64,000 nucleotides of DNA from assembly GCF_013282575.1 (NCBI RefSeq), contig NZ_JAAAYE010000018.1, positions 43,285 to 107,284 of the forward strand. The letters are read 5' to 3'. Positions within the stretch are counted from its first letter, which is position 1. Each line of letters starts with the position of its first letter. Positions 60,578-64,000 of this stretch are shown here, one piece after another. The notes below the pieces were generated by a model. It made no database searches, was not told the DNA's origin, and saw only the letters and a list, made by a program, of their open reading frames with translations. This DNA is from Paraburkholderia sp. NMBU_R16 (GTDB taxonomy: Bacteria; Pseudomonadota; Gammaproteobacteria; Burkholderiales; Burkholderiaceae). Both the position numbers and the translations under genes were made by a program.

Positions 60578-60657
60578 CTCGCTTCTCCGGTGACAAGCCT
60601 TTGAGCGCGATGCAATGCGCTGAGCCAGGCGAGTCGATCGTCAGCCGGAGGCGCACT

Positions 60658-60733
60658 GCGGGAGTAGCTCAGTTGGTAGAGCGCAACCTTGCCAAGGTTG
60701 AGGTCGCGAGTTCGAGACTCGTCTCCCGCTCCA
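60658..60733 (+). tRNA. tRNA-Gly(GCC), copy 1
   Basis: A 76-base cloverleaf with acceptor GCGGGAG/CTCCCGC, anticodon loop TTGCCAA (GCC) and encoded CCA. It is identical to copy 2. Confidence 0.97.
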
Positions 60734-60794
60734 GTTTGCGAAGATGTTGCGGTACGCAGTGGCTTGCGGGGCAGCGTCGAGTATGTCGGTCAAA

Positions 60795-60870
60795 GCGGGA
60801 GTAGCTCAGTTGGTAGAGCGCAACCTTGCCAAGGTTGAGGTCGCGAGTTCGAGACTCGTCTCCCGCTCCA
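60795..60870 (+). tRNA. tRNA-Gly(GCC), copy 2
   Basis: Identical over 76 bases to copy 1, 61 bases downstream, with encoded CCA. A terminator hairpin follows 8 bases later. Confidence 0.97.
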
Positions 60871-60877
60871 GGTGGAC

Positions 60878-60901
60878 AGGGAAGCTGAGCTTCCCTTTTT
60901 G
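60878..60901 (+). terminator. Terminator after the tRNA-Gly pair
   Basis: An 8-bp stem (AGGGAAGC 60878-60885 with GCTTCCCT 60889-60896) followed by a run of T. It may be partial read-through, since tRNA-Cys lies 66 bases further. Confidence 0.75.
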
Positions 60902-60966
60902 TTTAGATCGCTCGCGATTCGTTGCGCCACGCTCAAGGGTGGCGACGGTTCGGAGAAATCGCTCAA

Positions 60967-61040
60967 GGCGCGATAGCAAAGCGGTTATGCAGCGGCCTGC
61001 AAAGCCGTGTAGGCCGGTTCGACTCCGGCTCGCGCCTCCA
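60967..61040 (+). tRNA. tRNA-Cys(GCA)
   Basis: A 74-base cloverleaf with acceptor GGCGCGA/TCGCGCC, anticodon loop CTGCAAA (GCA), T-loop GTTCGACTC and encoded CCA. Confidence 0.97.
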
Positions 61041-61046
61041 AATTCG

Positions 61047-61079
61047 AAGCCCTGACGGTCTGCCCGTCGGGGCTTTTTT
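61047..61079 (+). terminator. Terminator after tRNA-Cys
   Basis: A 12-bp stem with one G-T pair (61047-61058 with 61064-61075) followed by six T residues. It closes the tRNA cluster. The 300 bases beyond, to 61380, are AT-rich by the standard of the window (61130-61190 especially) and contain no gene I can support. Confidence 0.85.
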
Positions 61080-61380
61080 GTTGGCAATTCCGCAGCATCT
61101 CCCTAATTCCTTCCATCGCGCTTTACGCAGACAAAAGCGGCTGGATCGCATATCCATTTTGTTTTTTTAATCTATTTTTTCGGCGCCGCCGCGGCAATAA
61201 TCCGTCCTCGCACGGCGTGGTTCCGCTTGCATTAGCGCCGAGCGCCGTTGGAGGCGTGGAAAAAGCGGTTCTTCTGTCGCGGATTATTCGCGATTATTTT
61301 CTCCGTAAGATGGGTCGTCGAACAGGCGCATGTCCCACGAGGCAAGCGCCCCTGCCCGACCACTCGAACGGATTGCGGAT

Positions 61381-63345
61381 ATGTGCGGAATTGCGGGCTT
61401 TTGGACCCGAACGGCGTCCGAGCACGAGACGGCCCAAGCAATACTTTCCCGGATGACGGATAGCGTCGCGCATCGCGGCCCCGACGATGCCGGTGCCTGG
61501 TTCGATCCGGCCGCCGGCCTCGCGCTCGGTCATCGCCGGTTGTCGATCGTCGATCTGTCGGAGCATGGGCGGCAGCCGATGGTCTCGGAATGTGGCCGTT
61601 ACGTCATGACGTTCAACGGCGAAATCTATAACTGCCTGGCGTTGCGCCGCGACCTCGAGGCCGAGGGGCGCGCGCCTGCCTGGCGCGGGCACTCCGATAC
61701 CGAAATTCTGCTGGCGGCCTTCGTTGCCTGGGGTGTCGACCGGACGCTCGAACGGGCGGTCGGCATGTTCGCGCTTGCGCTGTGGAATCGTCAATCGCGC
61801 GTGCTTACGCTGGCCCGTGACCGCATCGGCGAAAAGCCGCTTTATTACGCGAGAGTCGGCGACGGCATCGTGTTCGCCTCCGAGCTCAAGGCGCTACGCA
61901 CTTATCCCGGCTTCGACGCCCGCGCGATCGATCGCAATGCGCTTTGCCTCTATTTGCGTTACGCATGCGTGCCGGCGCCGCACACGATCTACGAGAATGT
62001 GCGCAAGCTGCCGGCCGGCAGCTATGTTCAGCTCGAATTTCCGGAGGTCTGGCCCGCGCCGCGGCGCTACTGGACGCTCGAACAGGTAATCGGCCGAGGC
62101 CGGGCCTATCCGTTCGAGGGCAGTGCCGAAGCCGCCGTCGACGAGCTCGATCGATTGTTGCGCGACGCGGTGCATGGCCAGATGATGGCGGATGCGCCGC
62201 TCGGAGCGTTCCTGTCGGGCGGGGTCGATTCATCGGCCATCGTTGCGCTGATGCAGGCGCAATCCGCCAAGCCGGTGCGCACATTTACGGTCGGCTTCGA
62301 CGATGCGACCTACGACGAAGCCGTTCACGCGAAGGCGGTTGCACGTCATCTCGGCACGGAGCACACCGAGATCGTCGTGACGGCTGCCCGAGCGTTGGAG
62401 CTCGTGCCCAAGTTGCCGACGATATACGACGAACCGTTTGCGGATGCCTCGCAGATTCCTACTTACGTCGTGGCGCAGACCACGCGCGAGCATGTGAAGG
62501 TTGCGCTCTCGGGCGACGGGGGCGACGAACTGTTCGGCGGGTACACGCGTTATTTCCTGACACCGCGCCTCTGGAGCCGCTTGCGGCGCGTGCCGTCCGG
62601 CATGCGCAAACGGATCGCATCGGCGCTTTATTCACTTCGGCCCGACCATGCGGATCAGTTCGCGGCCCTTTTTCAGGGCGCCTGGTCCCCCGGTGCGCGA
62701 GACGGGACGCGCATCGGTGAGCGTCTGCACAAGCTCGCGAACGTGATGGGCGCACAAAGCAGGACCGATCTTTATCGGCTTCTGTTGTCGTCGGTTCATC
62801 ATCCCGAACGCCTTGCCCTCTCGGGCCGCGAGCTGCCGACGCGTGTCGATACGCCCGAGGCGTGGTCCGTCGATCTGGAATTTGCCGAGCAGGTGATGGC
62901 GGTCGATGCGCTCACTTATCTACCCGATGACATTCTGGCCAAAGTGGATCGTGCGGCAATGGCAGTGAGCCTCGAAACGCGCATGCCGTTTCTCGACCAT
63001 CGCGTCGTTGGGTTCGTCTGGAGCCTTCCGCTTTCGCTGCGGATTCCCGAGGACAAGCCGAAATGGCTGCTGCGCCAGTTGTTGTACCGCTACGTGCCGC
63101 GCGAGATCATCGATCGGCCGAAGCAGGGTTTCTGCGCGCCTGTGGGCGAATGGCTGCGCGGATCGTTGCGCGACTGGGCGCAGGCGCTGCTCGATCCGGC
63201 GCGATTGCGCGACGAGGGATTTCTCGATGCGACGCGTGTCGACCGGATGTGGCAGCAGCATTTGAGTGGGCGCATGAATTGGCAGCATCCGCTATGGACG
63301 GTGCTGATGTTTCAGGCGTGGCTCGAGGCGCAGAAGAATGGGTGA
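61381..63345 (+). CDS. asnB: Asparagine synthase, glutamine-hydrolysing
   Basis: A 654-residue protein. ATG 61381 places the nucleophile Cys at position 2 (MCGIAGFW), as the N-terminal glutaminase requires; the frame open to 61330 would mask it. Glutaminase motifs RGPDDAGAW, GHRRLSIVDLS and MTFNGEIYN are followed by the ATP pyrophosphatase domain with SGGVDSSAIVAL at residues 279-290 and DGGDELFGGYTRY. AsnB paralogues of this length (about 630-660) often sit in surface-polysaccharide loci, where they amidate sugar acids, so housekeeping asparagine synthesis is not certain. Confidence 0.92.
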   Translation: MCGIAGFWTRTASEHETAQAILSRMTDSVAHRGPDDAGAWFDPAAGLALGHRRLSIVDLSEHGRQPMVSECGRYVMTFNGEIYNCLALRRDLEAEGRAPAWRGHSDTEILLAAFVAWGVDRTLERAVGMFALALWNRQSRVLTLARDRIGEKPLYYARVGDGIVFASELKALRTYPGFDARAIDRNALCLYLRYACVPAPHTIYENVRKLPAGSYVQLEFPEVWPAPRRYWTLEQVIGRGRAYPFEGSAEAAVDELDRLLRDAVHGQMMADAPLGAFLSGGVDSSAIVALMQAQSAKPVRTFTVGFDDATYDEAVHAKAVARHLGTEHTEIVVTAARALELVPKLPTIYDEPFADASQIPTYVVAQTTREHVKVALSGDGGDELFGGYTRYFLTPRLWSRLRRVPSGMRKRIASALYSLRPDHADQFAALFQGAWSPGARDGTRIGERLHKLANVMGAQSRTDLYRLLLSSVHHPERLALSGRELPTRVDTPEAWSVDLEFAEQVMAVDALTYLPDDILAKVDRAAMAVSLETRMPFLDHRVVGFVWSLPLSLRIPEDKPKWLLRQLLYRYVPREIIDRPKQGFCAPVGEWLRGSLRDWAQALLDPARLRDEGFLDATRVDRMWQQHLSGRMNWQHPLWTVLMFQAWLEAQKNG

Positions 63346-63451
63346 AAAGGCATGCCTCTTTTGAATTCCGAGTGGGTGATGTTAGCGGGTCAAGGGCGGG
63401 CGTAAGCCCGGCGCAGCGAACCCTTGAGGCGCTCTGAATCGACAAGCTGAG

Positions 63452-63490
63452 GTATGGCTGGTTGCGGCAGAATGCGGCAACCAGCCATAC
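63452..63490. repeat. Perfect 14-bp inverted repeat before the transposase
   Basis: GTATGGCTGGTTGC (63452-63465) and its exact complement (63477-63490) around an 11-base centre, ending 14 bases before the transposase ATG. In mRNA it would form a strong hairpin just upstream of the start. Confidence 0.85.
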
Positions 63491-63504
63491 GAGACGAAGC
63501 GAAC

Positions 63505-64000
63505 ATGACGAATCAACTCTTTGAAGCCGCCCTGGGAATCAAGGCCCCGTGGTACGTGCAAGGCGTCGACTTTGATACGGCCAAACGGCAACTCACGATT
63601 GCGGTGGACTTTGTCGCCGGCAGCCGCTTCGCTTATCCCGGCGTCACCGGCGAACACCCGGTGCATGACACGCAAATCAAGCGGTTGCGGCACCTGAATT
63701 TCTTTCAGCACGAGTGCTACCTGGAAGTGCGCTTGCCTCGAGTGCGCTTGCCCGATGGAGCGGTGCGGCTGGTGGAGCCCGATTGGGTCGGCCAACTCGA
63801 CGGCTTCACATTGCTGTTCGAGGCGCTGGTGCTGATGCTGGCGCAGCAGATGCCGTTTGCCGCCGTGGCACGCATTGTCAATTTGTCGTGGCACCGAGTG
63901 CATGCCATCTGCTCGCGCTATGTGGAACTCGCGCTTGCCTCGGCGGACCTGTCGGCCGTGACGACGGTGGCGATTGACGAAACTTCGTACCGACGCGGCC
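63505..64000 (+). CDS. ISL3-family transposase (3' end outside window)
   Basis: The first 165 residues of an ISL3 transposase are visible: the N-terminal zinc-finger-like region is degenerate (FAYPGVTGEHPVHDTQIKRL, matching the C-P-x-C...H-D pattern only in part), then RIVNLSWHRVHAICSRYV (helix-turn-helix), and VAIDETSYRRG, whose aspartate is the first catalytic DDE residue. Integrity beyond residue 165 is unknown. Confidence 0.85.
   Translation, partial: MTNQLFEAALGIKAPWYVQGVDFDTAKRQLTIAVDFVAGSRFAYPGVTGEHPVHDTQIKRLRHLNFFQHECYLEVRLPRVRLPDGAVRLVEPDWVGQLDGFTLLFEALVLMLAQQMPFAAVARIVNLSWHRVHAICSRYVELALASADLSAVTTVAIDETSYRRG

Larger units (their letters stand above)
63385..64000 (+). mobile_element. 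ISL3-family insertion sequence, left part only
   Basis: The transposase gene at 63505 runs off the window. Between the asnB stop (63345) and that start are a short hairpin (63397-63410) and a long inverted repeat (63452-63490). The left terminal repeat is not identifiable without the right end, so 63385 is only an approximate boundary. Confidence 0.5.

Noticed and set aside
61090..61380. JUMPstart/ops element before asnB
   Set aside because: The GGCGGTAG core is absent, so transcription antitermination of a polysaccharide operon by RfaH cannot be supported.

Overview
The window is about 64 kb of GC-rich (roughly 63-65% by eye) chromosomal DNA from a betaproteobacterium, most likely Burkholderia sensu lato (Burkholderia, Paraburkholderia, Caballeronia or Trinickia). 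The evidence is the gene content and order (minC-minD-minE; gmk-rpoZ-spoT-tRNA-Arg-greB; rph-rdgB-hemW; fbp-pepN), a Burkholderia-type trimeric porin, and the codon usage. I cannot name the species from sequence alone. Most of the window is dense core genome. Accessory signals sit at the two ends and in a few internal patches.

Layout. 1-5.5 kb: an envelope export cassette of an outer-membrane TolC-like protein (5' end outside the window), two HlyD-type adaptors and an M50 metalloprotease fused to an adaptor domain, with no ATPase or RND pump visible. 5.6-11.1 kb: CopC, a DUF2339/DUF3999 pair, and a GNAT acetyltransferase. 11.3-13.2 kb: the Min division-site system. 13.2-18.6 kb: ClC channel, tiny lipoprotein, OpgC-like acyltransferase, MHS-type MFS symporter, TonB-like lipoprotein. 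18.8-22.8 kb: a secreted papain-like protease with an exported partner, a solo LuxR regulator, a Liv-type binding protein, tRNA-Ser. 22.9-31.8 kb: nucleic-acid and nucleotide housekeeping (UdgX, HemW, RdgB, RNase PH, YicC, guanylate kinase, omega subunit, SpoT, two identical tRNA-Arg, GreB).

31.9-39 kb: porin, a candidate small RNA, CspA with a long leader, an exonuclease/GIY-YIG fusion, periplasmic chorismate mutase, a 49-residue protein, and an aldo/keto reductase with a divergent LysR regulator. 39-43.4 kb: protocatechuate branch of the beta-ketoadipate pathway, with pcaQ-pcaB-pcaC on the minus strand and pcaH-pcaG divergent. 43.5-49.2 kb: tRNA-Thr, fbp, pepN, a DUF4136 lipoprotein, and a GDT1-family manganese exporter behind a yybP-ykoY riboswitch. 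49.2-56.7 kb: a purine catabolic run xdhA-xdhB-xdhC-ade-guaD that should take adenine and guanine to hypoxanthine/xanthine and then urate. 56.9-60.5 kb: DsbB, an amidase, and a class I glutamine-amidotransferase-type hydrolase with a long disordered N-terminus. 60.6-61.1 kb: tRNA-Gly x2 and tRNA-Cys. Beyond them lie an AT-rich stretch, an asparagine synthetase typical of surface-polysaccharide loci, and the start of an ISL3-family transposase cut by the window end. That right edge looks like the beginning of an accessory region.

Most promising for new biology: the ATPase-less M50/HlyD/TolC cassette, the secreted protease with its unknown partner, and the unassigned transcript ending at 33519. 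No CRISPR array, prophage or rRNA operon was seen.
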